NCBI GenBank assembly: GCA_903822055.1
Contig: CAIJNR010000038.1
Location: forward strand, 1 to 40,781
Length of the DNA: 40,781 bases
Origin: an uncultured Francisellaceae bacterium
Lineage (GTDB): Bacteria; Pseudomonadota; Gammaproteobacteria; UBA6186; Azoamicaceae
Direction of reading: 5' to 3'
In this document: piece after piece, positions 26,292 to 34,865 of the stretch
Layout of the letters: the number at the start of each line of letters is the position of its first letter
How positions within the stretch are numbered: the stretch's first letter is position 1
Made by a program: the position numbers and the translations under genes
Notes under the pieces: generated by a model
What the model saw: only the letters and a program-made list of their open reading frames with translations
Told to the model about the DNA's origin: nothing
Databases searched by the model: none

Positions 26292-27812
26292 ATGCCTATT
26301 ATTTCAGAAGAATCTGATGGTGATTCAACAGAATCAATTGATAATCTATGGTTAATAGAATACATGAAGCAAAAAGGATACACAGAGATCTCTAAAGGTA
26401 TTTGCTTTGGCTTTGCGTGTATGGCTATGCCAAGCATGCTAATTGGTAAACTAGGTGTTTTTATGGATAGATTAAAATTGATTCATGATCTATTCTATGA
26501 AACCACAGATCATGAGCTGGAAAATGAGGAAGAAGCAGAAATCATTGCATTTTTAGATGGCATTTACCTTTATCAAAACGCGGAAAATCATACCACTTTA
26601 TTTGAAAAAAAAGATCTTCTTTCTCAACATAATAATCGTGAACAGGTTTTCGAGATAACTAAACCATTATATTTTCAAGAAAATCAAATACAAATATCCA
26701 AAATTTCTGGTTTTACCAGTTGTTGTACGATAAATGAGTTAAACACTTTTTTTGAAATTCTAGAAAAAATTATATCTTCTTGTGATTTAATAGATAAAAA
26801 ATTTAACGCTCAAATTTCTTTTATATTATTTAGTGATGATCATGCCGTCACTATAGGATATAATAATAAAAATAGCACATGGACAGTTGTTGGTTCAAAC
26901 TCTTATTTATCAAAAGGAATTGACATACTAAGTCCAGTTTGTTCGAAAAAAGAATTAATAAAATTATTACACAATGAATTTACTAACTATGGCTTTGTAC
27001 TTAATGATTGCGATTACAATAACATTATATCTTTATTTGTAAAAATATTTATTGCTCATAAAGTAGAACAATCTATTCAGCCTATTATAGATTATTTTCA
27101 TACAAAATTAGATCAAAATATTGAATGGAAAGATTTACATAGAATAACACCAAATAAAATCAACGAATTCTGCTATATTGGTGTATCTTGGTTATATACT
27201 TCATCACTAAATAACGACACTGAAATGGTGCAAAAATTGATAAGCGCTAAGGTAGATGTTGATTTAACATATAATGACTATGAAACCGCTTTGTGGATAG
27301 CTTCGAACCATGGGCACACATCAACAGTTAAATTGTTAATTAACGCTAACGCTAATCTTGACGCTACAGATGATGATGAAGGTTCTACTGCTTTATGGAC
27401 AGCCGCCGAAAATGGTTATACTAAAATTGTAAAGTTATTAATCGATTCTAATGCAAACGTTGACATTATACATCATAATGGTGCAACAGCTTTATATATA
27501 GCTTCACAAAACGGCCATGCTGAGACAGTTAAGTTGTTACTTGAAGTTAATGCAAATGTAAATATTCCTCTTCCAAGTGGTGCCACTCCATTATCTATAG
27601 CCAAACAAAAAGGTCATACTGCAATAGTTGATTTATTAAACAAAGCTAACCTTTTAGCAAGGCAAGAAAAGATTAAAATTGAAAATGATTCTAGATACAT
27701 TACTTGGATGGCGGATCGGGCAGCGGACAGTAATAAGGGTTGCTTTCCGCAGCCAGATAGTTCAAATGAAAAAGGAGTGACGATTGTCGCTGCAAAAAAT
27801 ACTATTTCATAG
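26292..27812 (+). CDS. Ankyrin-repeat protein with cysteine-protease-like N-terminal domain, 506 aa
   Basis: AGAGG 9 bases upstream supports the ATG at 26292. Residues ~305-455 contain about five ankyrin repeats (e.g. GATALYIASQNGHAETVKLL). The N-terminal ~290 residues hold spaced elements of a papain-like/C58-type fold: GICFGFACMAMP with Cys38, DDHAVTIGY with His184, and WTVVGSN with Asn203. A comparable arrangement, a C58-like cysteine protease followed by ankyrin repeats, is known in Legionella LegA7. The aspartate usually found near the third position is a glycine here, so activity is uncertain. No signal peptide; ankyrin proteins of this kind in intracellular bacteria are often type IV effectors binding host proteins. 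The C-terminus is polar. The ankyrin call is firm, the protease call tentative. Confidence 0.8.
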   Translation: MPIISEESDGDSTESIDNLWLIEYMKQKGYTEISKGICFGFACMAMPSMLIGKLGVFMDRLKLIHDLFYETTDHELENEEEAEIIAFLDGIYLYQNAENHTTLFEKKDLLSQHNNREQVFEITKPLYFQENQIQISKISGFTSCCTINELNTFFEILEKIISSCDLIDKKFNAQISFILFSDDHAVTIGYNNKNSTWTVVGSNSYLSKGIDILSPVCSKKELIKLLHNEFTNYGFVLNDCDYNNIISLFVKIFIAHKVEQSIQPIIDYFHTKLDQNIEWKDLHRITPNKINEFCYIGVSWLYTSSLNNDTEMVQKLISAKVDVDLTYNDYETALWIASNHGHTSTVKLLINANANLDATDDDEGSTALWTAAENGYTKIVKLLIDSNANVDIIHHNGATALYIASQNGHAETVKLLLEVNANVNIPLPSGATPLSIAKQKGHTAIVDLLNKANLLARQEKIKIENDSRYITWMADRAADSNKGCFPQPDSSNEKGVTIVAAKNTIS

Positions 27813-27827
27813 TACAAATCTAACTTC

Positions 27828-27861
27828 ACTCCAACACTACCCTACTAAACGGTATTGGAGT
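27828..27861. terminator. Hairpin between convergent genes
   Basis: ACTCCAA (27828-27834) pairs with TTGGAGT (27855-27861), and TACC pairs with GGTA inside it, giving 11 pairs with a 3-base bulge. It lies midway between the ankyrin gene and the convergent protease gene. No T run follows, so termination is only suggested. Confidence 0.4.
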
Positions 27862-27893
27862 AAAGCATGTAATGCACATGATCTACGAAGCTT

Positions 27894-29579
27894 TCAATCA
27901 AGCCTAGGACGCTTGCTATGCTTTATGGTTATTTCGGTATCTTCTGTTTTATCTGTTTTATAAGATTGTTGTTTTCGTTTTTCTGCAAATTGTGGCATCC
28001 AATATTCTGGGTATCCAATTTTAGCTTTGAGTGGCTTAGATAAAGCTTCACAAGTTAAATCATCAGAACAAGGTTTGTCAATTCCAAGTTCTTTAAATAA
28101 TGTACTTCTCTCTATCACAGTTAAATTAGGTATTACTAATAATTGTTTATTCATAAACTCGACAGAATGAAATTGCTCTTTATTATTACGTAAAACTTGC
28201 ACTGCATCACGCATATTATTAATTTTTTTATTATTAATAAGTTTAATTCTTTGATCTTCAAGATCTGGAACTTCTTCAATAAAAGATGAATTTAACACCT
28301 CTTTTACAATAACTATTTGTTGCCATAGTTTATTTTTAGGTTTGGATTCATCAACCACATCAATATTATCCATTTCTACATAATTACCAGTTACTGGCAT
28401 TAAAACAACCCCACTTTCAACAATATAGCTGGGTTTGTTTTCACGTTCTTCAGGAGGAACTATACAAGTTGTACCGGATTTATTATACAAATTAACTGTT
28501 ATAGATAATTTAACCCCATTACGTTTTATTTGCAAAACCAAAGGATCACCAATATTTTTCATGCTAATTAAATGCTTATAATTAATTCTGTTTGAAAATT
28601 CTGTAGATATAGTTCCATCATCATTAACTTGTATTCCATCTATAGACATTATTACATCATGTTTTTTTAGCAGCTTATTAGCGGAAGATAATTTGTGTAC
28701 TTTATTGATAACAACTCCAGTTTCATCTTTACTGAGCTTTAAATATTTTTTGGTAATTTCATTTTTAATTTCTTGAATCTCTATTGCCAGTCCTGGAAAC
28801 AATGATTTATTTAAAAAATGTTTAAGAACAGGTGGTGGTATTATATACCCTAAACCTTCCCCGCAATCAGATCCTTGAAACGCAACTCCGATAACTTTTT
28901 TATTACTTAAAACTGGACCACCACTGTTACCAGGATTAATTGCAGCTGATACTTGCCCTTGTAACAACTCTACTTCGGATCCACCACTAACACTTTCTAC
29001 GTAAGAACTAACTTCAATCCTAGATACTTGTCCCTCAGTAACACATAGTTCATTACCGCCCATGGGGAATCCACAAACATTTAATTTTTCCCCTACTTTA
29101 AACATTCTATCTAACAAAGATAAAGGTTTAGCTTTACTCCAAAATTTTTCTTTATCTTTAGTTATGTCTAGCAATGCTAAATCACAATCCGGCTCAATTA
29201 AAATAACTTTAGCTGAATATTTTTGTGCTTCTTCTGTAAACCGTACTTGTAAAGTTCTAGATTTACCAGCAACATGCGCGTTTGTTACTATAAAGTTTTG
29301 ATTGTTATAATTAAGAATAAAAGAAGATCCTCTATGTGATGATTGTGATGGTGCAGCCCATGGTTGAGTATAATCATATTCTATGGTTGTAGCATAAACT
29401 TGCAATACAGAATTTTGGTACTCTGCAGGTAGTTGTTCTAATACACCTTTTGTTTTAAATTTTTTTGATTTAAATGTTTTATTTTTTTGCAAATCTCTTG
29501 TTGCTTGATTACCACGAATAGCTGCTATTAAATCTTTTTGATTTTGGTATTCTTCATCTATATTGAGATTTTTTGGCAT
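27894..29579 (-). CDS. DEG9-like HtrA serine protease with C-terminal NLS-like motif, 561 aa
   Basis: A near-perfect ribosome site (AAGGAGGA, 29585-29592 on the complementary strand) fixes the ATG at 29579. The trypsin-like domain has a complete triad: His102 in TNAHVAG, Asp133 in DCDLALLDI, Ser219 in INPGNSGGP. A PDZ domain (about 260-365) and a second PDZ-like region follow. The segment EGQVSRIEVSSYVES and the large C-terminal part resemble plant DEG9/DegP9-type proteases, which are nuclear/nucleolar, more than bacterial DegP. There is no signal peptide, unlike periplasmic HtrA. The last residues are HSKRPRLD, close to the c-Myc nuclear-localisation signal (KRVKLD), with another basic cluster (EKRKQQ) about 25 residues before. 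It may be an effector protease, or simply a cytosolic one; the NLS is inference. Confidence 0.88.
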   Translation of the reverse strand: MPKNLNIDEEYQNQKDLIAAIRGNQATRDLQKNKTFKSKKFKTKGVLEQLPAEYQNSVLQVYATTIEYDYTQPWAAPSQSSHRGSSFILNYNNQNFIVTNAHVAGKSRTLQVRFTEEAQKYSAKVILIEPDCDLALLDITKDKEKFWSKAKPLSLLDRMFKVGEKLNVCGFPMGGNELCVTEGQVSRIEVSSYVESVSGGSEVELLQGQVSAAINPGNSGGPVLSNKKVIGVAFQGSDCGEGLGYIIPPPVLKHFLNKSLFPGLAIEIQEIKNEITKKYLKLSKDETGVVINKVHKLSSANKLLKKHDVIMSIDGIQVNDDGTISTEFSNRINYKHLISMKNIGDPLVLQIKRNGVKLSITVNLYNKSGTTCIVPPEERENKPSYIVESGVVLMPVTGNYVEMDNIDVVDESKPKNKLWQQIVIVKEVLNSSFIEEVPDLEDQRIKLINNKKINNMRDAVQVLRNNKEQFHSVEFMNKQLLVIPNLTVIERSTLFKELGIDKPCSDDLTCEALSKPLKAKIGYPEYWMPQFAEKRKQQSYKTDKTEDTEITIKHSKRPRLD

Positions 29580-29775
29580 AAATATCCTCCTTGATATTGA
29601 AGTTTAGGAATTTAACTCGATTAAAGTTTCATTTGTGTAATCTATAGAAATAAAACATATATAACTTAATAAAGTATTGTGCAAGAAATATCCCTAGCTT
29701 GCAACTCCATTAACTTAACACAACTTCAAGCGAACTTCATGTGTTTTAAACATGTGAATTATTTGTAAAAAATGT

Positions 29776-30399
29776 CTAACATTTTAACAACATAGAACAA
29801 GCTCTTTTTTTGTGGTTAACAGTTTGTTCATTATCACCAACCAATGAAAATTTATTTAATCTTTTGTCAAAAAACAAATTATTAAACAATCCAACAAACA
29901 GATCAGTGCAACAAGCTTGTTCACTATACAAAGACTGGAATCTAATAGCGTCTTCATGGTTCATTAATACCAAATAGCGTTGTTTAGTTGGGTCATATCC
30001 AATCTGAATTGTTATAGCTTTACCAACTGGTTGCAAATGTCTGGCTAATATTTCTGTTTTGCTACCAGATGTTTTATTTTTAACAATCAAATTTAAATTA
30101 AATTGATCAGCTACTGCTCTACACTCTAAATTATCTATAAAAACATTACCCAATCTAACACCAAGACAACACAAATTTCTTTCGGCCATGCTATCCCTAT
30201 GTAATATACTTTTTCTGCGCCATACTAACGAATTATAATAATGCCAGTTAAGTTTTATACGATTAGCAACTTTATTTCGTAATTCTTTGGCAGTACAAGT
30301 TGTAGAACAAACATTTTTTATTGTTAATTCATAAGCTAATACATCGTAAAAACCATTACCAAATCCATCTAAATCTTGCCATACTAAATTATCTTCCAT
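29776..30399 (-). CDS. OTU-like protein with substituted catalytic residues, 207 aa
   Basis: The layout follows ovarian-tumour (OTU) cysteine deubiquitinases: an N-terminal LDGFGNGFYDVLAYE segment where active enzymes have GDGNC(L/F)F, a helix LRNKVANRIKLNW, LECRAVADQFNLNLIV (typical OTU core), then ITIQIGYDPTKQRYLVLMN near the end. The Asp (now Phe13), the catalytic Cys (now Gly16) and the usual His of the HY motif (now Arg141) are all replaced, so it should be inactive and might bind ubiquitin or a partner. Fold assignment is by pattern only. The start at 30399 (ATG) is preferred to a TTG at 30414; no clear ribosome site. The C-terminus is basic (NHKKRACS). The 29580-29775 gap upstream of its neighbour holds nothing recognisable. 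Confidence 0.45.
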   Translation of the reverse strand: MEDNLVWQDLDGFGNGFYDVLAYELTIKNVCSTTCTAKELRNKVANRIKLNWHYYNSLVWRRKSILHRDSMAERNLCCLGVRLGNVFIDNLECRAVADQFNLNLIVKNKTSGSKTEILARHLQPVGKAITIQIGYDPTKQRYLVLMNHEDAIRFQSLYSEQACCTDLFVGLFNNLFFDKRLNKFSLVGDNEQTVNHKKRACSMLLKC

Positions 30400-30480
30400 A
30401 ATATATTTTATCAAAATCAGGCCACACTTAAACCCCCTTTATCGTATAGGTATTCATATAATATTTTTTCTATAAAATGT

Positions 30481-30620
30481 GTTTTATAAGAACAATAAAA
30501 CAAAAAAATATGTACAAAACATTGTGGTTGGATTAGAGCTACAATTTTTTAGAAACAGATAAGAAACAGAAAAAATTGTAGTAGTGGCTAGAACAATCTT
30601 TGAGTCTAGCCACTTTTTTT
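30481..30620 (+). ncRNA. Structured RNA or leader with three hairpins ending in an intrinsic terminator
   Basis: Three hairpins lie in tandem: GTTTTAT/ATAAAAC (30481-30487 with 30495-30501), a perfect 12-bp stem CTACAATTTTTT (30539-30550) with 30570-30581 whose loop holds a repeated AGAAACAG, and a terminator at 30584-30620. No plus-strand gene lies upstream within 2.7 kb, so the terminator must serve a short transcript starting in this gap. A TATAAT at 30457-30462 could be a -10 box, without a convincing -35. It may be a small RNA or an attenuating leader for the LRR gene 20 bases downstream. Confidence 0.4.
30584..30620 (+). terminator. Intrinsic terminator (9-bp GC-containing stem plus T7)
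   Basis: GTGGCTAGA (30584-30592) pairs perfectly with TCTAGCCAC (30605-30613) and is followed directly by seven Ts (30614-30620). It is the clearest intrinsic terminator in the window and works only in the plus direction. Confidence 0.85.
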
Positions 30621-30640
30621 AATTTGTGAGGTTAAATTTT

Positions 30641-30889
30641 ATGCTAGCAGAACATTTTATTTATATTTCAGACAAACAACTTAATGATTTGCAAAAACTT
30701 GATTTAAGTGACAACGATTTTGCTACTATAGATTTACCTTATTACAATATTTTATGTAATAATTTATCACAATGTCATAATTTAAAAATGCTTAATCTAG
30801 GTGATCATAATATTGCTTTTTTAAGTATACAAAAATTTCGCACGCTAAGAAAAGCTTTATCAAAACTTACTAAACTAAAAATTTCGTGA
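30641..30889 (+). CDS. Short leucine-rich-repeat protein or remnant, 82 aa
   Basis: LQKLDLSDNDFATIDL and LKMLNLGDHNIAFL are two leucine-rich-repeat units (LxxLxLxxN type) followed by a leucine-rich helix (LRKALSKLTKLKIS). The ATG at 30641 follows GTGAGG by about 10 bases. LRR proteins normally have many more units, so this is likely a truncated N-terminal or middle piece, though it may still be expressed. The terminator 20 bases upstream would block most transcription into it unless relieved. A minus-strand LRR-like remnant follows at 30905-31036. Confidence 0.45.
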   Translation: MLAEHFIYISDKQLNDLQKLDLSDNDFATIDLPYYNILCNNLSQCHNLKMLNLGDHNIAFLSIQKFRTLRKALSKLTKLKIS

Positions 30890-30904
30890 CTATTCAGCCC
30901 TATT

Positions 30905-31036
30905 TTAACCACCAACAGTTAAGATCGCATCAAAATAATTACTAGAAAAACTAACATCTTCTGGGAATTTACCAGCTACTAAAGTTAGGTGTTCAAGTGC
31001 TTTTAGTGATAATAATAATTTATTAATTAAGGCGAA
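30905..31036 (-). pseudogene. LRR-like remnant in frame after the histidine-kinase-like gene
   Basis: Immediately past the TAA of the upstream minus-strand gene (31037-31039), the same frame stays open for 43 codons and reads SLKALEHLTLVAGKFPEDV and FDAILTVGG. The LEHLTL spacing looks like an LRR unit and resembles the remnant at 18486-18643. No start codon is present. It appears to be a gene tail. Confidence 0.3.
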
Positions 31037-32536
31037 TTAGCTATTAATTAATCTGGGTGCTGGTATGTATCCAACAATAGGAACCGTATTAGATGAGCTA
31101 GATGCTTCCTGATCGTTAATTAACAAATGATTATCTGCATGTATTGAGGAAGAAAGTGTAAACAATGGTAAGCATGCTGAATTAACAGCAGAAATATTCT
31201 CTGTGCCACTTTTTGTTTCTATACAATGATATTCTTCTATTTCTGGATCTGGGTTATGATGAGTGTCAGGATAGACAGCGTTTTTGTTGGTTCTTGAAAG
31301 TATAGATGCATTACTTGATGATCTACTGCTAGGTAATGAATGTGGCTCAGAATGATCTCTTTCTTGCGGATCTTGCATCGGTGACATAGTAAAATTAACT
31401 TTTTTTAATATAACTCTAAACCAACGTACAGTATGATTAGCAATACATTGCATACCAGTAGCTTCATGTAATGGTAAAAGTTTAGTTTTTTCATTCATAA
31501 CATCAATTAATTTACTAGCAATATGGATTCTAAGATCGCCAATATCTTGAAAATCATCATTCATTTTTTTAGCCAGTTCTAGATCCTTTACATTTAAAAT
31601 ATTTGTTATTATTAATAAACATTCATTACGTAATGGAAGAATACTATTGTGTTGTCTTTTGTTGTCGATAACACTTGTTGTTGTGCTATATAATGCAAAA
31701 ATTATTTGCATGTTAAATGGATTTTCATGTTCTTTCTTAATAAGTAATTGTATAGTTTTACCTTTTGGAGTGTTTTGAATTTCATAAATCAATAAATTCA
31801 CCAACACCTCATTTAGCAGAGTAAAATCTCCACCATACATCATATTAGCATTTATAAAATCAGTATGATAATGAAGTTGGATCTGTTTTTTTTCAGCAAA
31901 ATGTTCTACTGCCTTAAACACTACATCAACAAGCATTTTCATGTTAAAAGTAGTTCTGATAAACACTGTTGTTGCAGTTTTTATAGAGTGCAATCTTAGC
32001 ATGCTGTTTGTAATATTTTGAACAAGAACACTACATATCTCAATCGTTTCGGTTGCATGTTGTTGTTCTAAAGTAAGATTTGGTATAGATTTTAATGTGT
32101 TATTAGAATAGGTAATACCATGTAGAAATTTATTAATTTCTGCGGCTGCATTAGCATATATTTCTATATTTTTCAAATGGAGTTTTTGTCTGGGAGACAT
32201 TATTCTTGCTTGCTTAGCAATATCGGTCATTTCTTGATGATAATTAAAGTTATATTCAAGTTTTTTAATTATATAATGCAATGCTTGATAAGCTGCATAG
32301 CCAATCACGGTTAAAGATATGGAAATAGAAATATTAAGTATAATATTTCTATAACTAAAAATTATATTGTTGACGTTACCTTCTAGATAGCATGTTAAAT
32401 ACATAATAGAATTTACACATCCAGCGAATACTCCACTATAAAAAGCTATTTTTAAATATGGTATAAGATTTTTAAAACGTTTTTTTGCTGATTTGGAAAT
32501 TTTAGCACTAGCAGTGATGGTGTTATTAGGTTGCAT
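31037..32536 (-). CDS. Degenerate sensor histidine-kinase-like membrane protein, 499 aa
   Basis: Two membrane helices (about residues 27-49 and 63-88) are followed by a region arranged like a histidine kinase: a dimerisation-like helix pair with EINKFLHGITYS (about 131-142) where HisKA has F..xxSHE(I/L)RTPL, then FNMKMLVDVVFKAVEHFAEK and GDFTLLNEVLVNLLIYEIQN, which match the region up to the N box of HATPase_c. The G1 and G2 ATP-lid motifs (DxGxG, GxGLGL) are missing. The last ~120 residues are low-complexity and Ser/His-rich. It is probably a pseudokinase or a binding protein derived from hybrid kinases. Such degenerate kinases occur in rickettsial accessory DNA. Ribosome site is weak. Confidence 0.5.
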   Translation of the reverse strand: MQPNNTITASAKISKSAKKRFKNLIPYLKIAFYSGVFAGCVNSIMYLTCYLEGNVNNIIFSYRNIILNISISISLTVIGYAAYQALHYIIKKLEYNFNYHQEMTDIAKQARIMSPRQKLHLKNIEIYANAAAEINKFLHGITYSNNTLKSIPNLTLEQQHATETIEICSVLVQNITNSMLRLHSIKTATTVFIRTTFNMKMLVDVVFKAVEHFAEKKQIQLHYHTDFINANMMYGGDFTLLNEVLVNLLIYEIQNTPKGKTIQLLIKKEHENPFNMQIIFALYSTTTSVIDNKRQHNSILPLRNECLLIITNILNVKDLELAKKMNDDFQDIGDLRIHIASKLIDVMNEKTKLLPLHEATGMQCIANHTVRWFRVILKKVNFTMSPMQDPQERDHSEPHSLPSSRSSSNASILSRTNKNAVYPDTHHNPDPEIEEYHCIETKSGTENISAVNSACLPLFTLSSSIHADNHLLINDQEASSSSNTVPIVGYIPAPRLINS

Positions 32537-32697
32537 ATTCCATAGTCTCGATGGTTTGTTGAAATTAGAAAAGTAATTTTGTTTACTGTCTTTAGCATAG
32601 TATTTATTGATGTTTTTGCATTAATTCATTAGAATTTTTGATAAGCCTATAAGTAAGCTGTCAATCATATTTGCTTGTTCGTATGGATAACTAAAAC

Positions 32698-32726
32698 TTG
32701 TTTTTTGTCCTCTGAGGTAGTATAAA
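32698..32726 (+). promoter_or_regulatory. Sigma-70-like promoter, TTGTTT-17-TATAAA
   Basis: TTGTTT at 32698-32703, a 17-base spacer and TATAAA at 32721-32726 lie 44 bases before the ATG at 32771, in the 234-base gap between two divergent genes. Positioning and spacing are good. Confidence 0.45.
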
Positions 32727-32770
32727 AAAGCTTCAATTATTATAAAAATAAAAAAATTGAGATCAATAAA

Positions 32771-34800
32771 ATGTACAAGCAAAATCAAAAAGACAAAGAC
32801 AAAGTACAAAATCCAGAAACAACTGCCGAACAAACTACAACCGCAACGTACCAAGACGAGATGCGTGTTTATAAGTTTTCTTTTTCTAAAGCAACTGAAA
32901 CATTAGTCGATAACGATATAATTATTTTTACTGATAGCCTTAATGCACGAACACACAGCACTTTAACACCATCTGGATTGGAAAAAAGCTTCCCAGTCAT
33001 GATCGACAATTTTAAAAAAATGATTATAAATTTAAATATGAATCAAAAATGGGAAATAGTTCCTGGAGGTCAGCTTGTTCTAGAAAAAGAAGGCTACACG
33101 ACAGCAAAAAGAAAATTTAAAGATATGTTGTCACCTCTAATAGTAATGAATAAATATAACAATATTATTTTTGAATTTAACAGACATAAGCCATTTACTG
33201 ATGATATGCGTTTAATATATAGATTCATGATTAATGCATTTAGAGATCAAAGTCTAGCAGATACGACAAACAAACAAACAACAATTAATACGATAGAATG
33301 TGTCTTATCGCTCTTTTTAGGTCATGCTATAACTTGTAACAACCAAGATGCTATAAATATTTTGATCACCGAATACGATGTTTTTTTAATCAAAATCCTC
33401 TCAATAGAAGGTAAATCAATATGTATGCCTATTTTGCGAACAATCGATCTTGACGATCAAGAAGCTTGCAGCATTTCTTTAATAGATCAAGGTGAAGATG
33501 AATTTATAAGATTATTAGAATATATAAATTTTTCTCACCAGGCAGCAACTGTTCCTAACATACAACACATATTCATAAGTGCATACATGGCTGAATTTTC
33601 CAGAGCTATTAACAAACTTATTCAAAACAAACCATTTATGGAAAAATTTGTTTTGATTGACCCAATTGTAATGAAATTTGCAATTGCTCAAGCATTGTCT
33701 ATATCATCACAAATAGAGATCCGAACTAAACTACACAAAAGTATATCTAGTGACGTTTCTGCAAAAGCTGAGATCGAACGAAAAACAATGAATTTATTAA
33801 AATTTACAAAGCTATGCAAAGAAACATTAGCCAACTCTGCAGAAAACCCAGTCACGCTAGGATTGCAAACAGCATTAGAACATATTCAATTTTTAGTACC
33901 AAGAGGTGAAAAATATAAACAAATCATTTCCGAACAAAATCAAAAAATTCAAGAAAACACGACAACATTAACTAAACAAACTATACAAGAAGAAGTAAAT
34001 GAGAAAAGAATTGCAGAATCACTAAGTAAAGAATTAATATTAGAAGAAACTAATAAAACCTTAAAAAAACAACTAGAAGAGCTAATTAAAAAACAGATGG
34101 AATTAAGAATTAGCAAAAACGATCAATTAGCATCACGATATGAGAAGATAGAACAATTAAAAAAAGCAAAACAAGAATTAGAGGAAAAATTAGAAATATC
34201 TGACAAAAAGCAGCCGTAAGTGCTGCTAATTTGCATAAACTTGAATTAACTAAAGTACAACAAGCGTCAGCAGAAGCTAATCAAGCTTTACACGACGATG
34301 AGGCATCATCATCGTCACCATGGTTCGCTAACCCAACAGATCTCACTCAAAGCAGACGAACAATTTGGCAATTACAAGAAAGCAATAGAGATTTAACTCA
34401 TAAAACCGAGGAACTAAAAGCATTCATTGAACATAAAATTCAAGGTGGTAAATTAAGAGCACAACAAAGAGATCAGTACATGCAAGAACAGGAGGCTCAT
34501 ATAAAAGAGCAAAATGAAAAGTGGCAACAGCTAAATATGGAGTCTGCTGAATTAGGAAGAGCAATCGCAATATTACTAGAATTACACAGTAGAACAACAC
34601 TTCCAAATACCACTGAAGCACGAAGAAAAGAAGTACAAAGATTTGAAGAATATTTAAATAATTTTAAAGATCTTCACAACATTAACATTGATACAACTGA
34701 AAACTTAGACGGTTTTTTTAAATTTTTAAATACAGAATTTGCAAGGCTTAGAGCGTTAGAGAATGCAGTTAAAATAAGACCAAGGTCGTTTTCTAGTTAA
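32771..34800 (+). pseudogene. Coiled-coil protein, duplicated copy 1, broken by a frameshift
   Basis: The frame 32771-34219 encodes 482 residues ending EKLEISDKKQP and stop. A second frame up to 34800 continues from SAANLHKLELTKVQQ to IRPRSFSS. Together they align along the whole length with the intact neighbour 34866-36848. At the break, this copy is 7 bases shorter than its neighbour between the shared ATATCT and AGTGCTGCT (about 34196-34225), which shifts the frame. The N-terminal ~380 residues form a conserved globular domain of unknown type; the rest is long coiled coil. The ribosome region differs from copy 2 (TTGAGAT instead of TTGGAGAT), weakening the site. A truncated 482-residue product could still be made. 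Confidence 0.8.
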
Positions 34801-34865
34801 AGCATTCACCTGATATCCACATTCAATAAAACATACAATGAAATCTTTAAATTGGAGATTAATAA

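Noticed and set aside
26092-26355. An 87-codon plus-strand frame before the ankyrin gene.
   Set aside because: It overlaps the well-supported ankyrin start by 64 bases, has no ribosome site, and its translation resembles nothing.
34231-34800. A separate 189-residue coiled-coil gene.
   Set aside because: It starts at a TTG without a ribosome site and is the homologous continuation of the frameshifted copy 1 of the duplicated gene.
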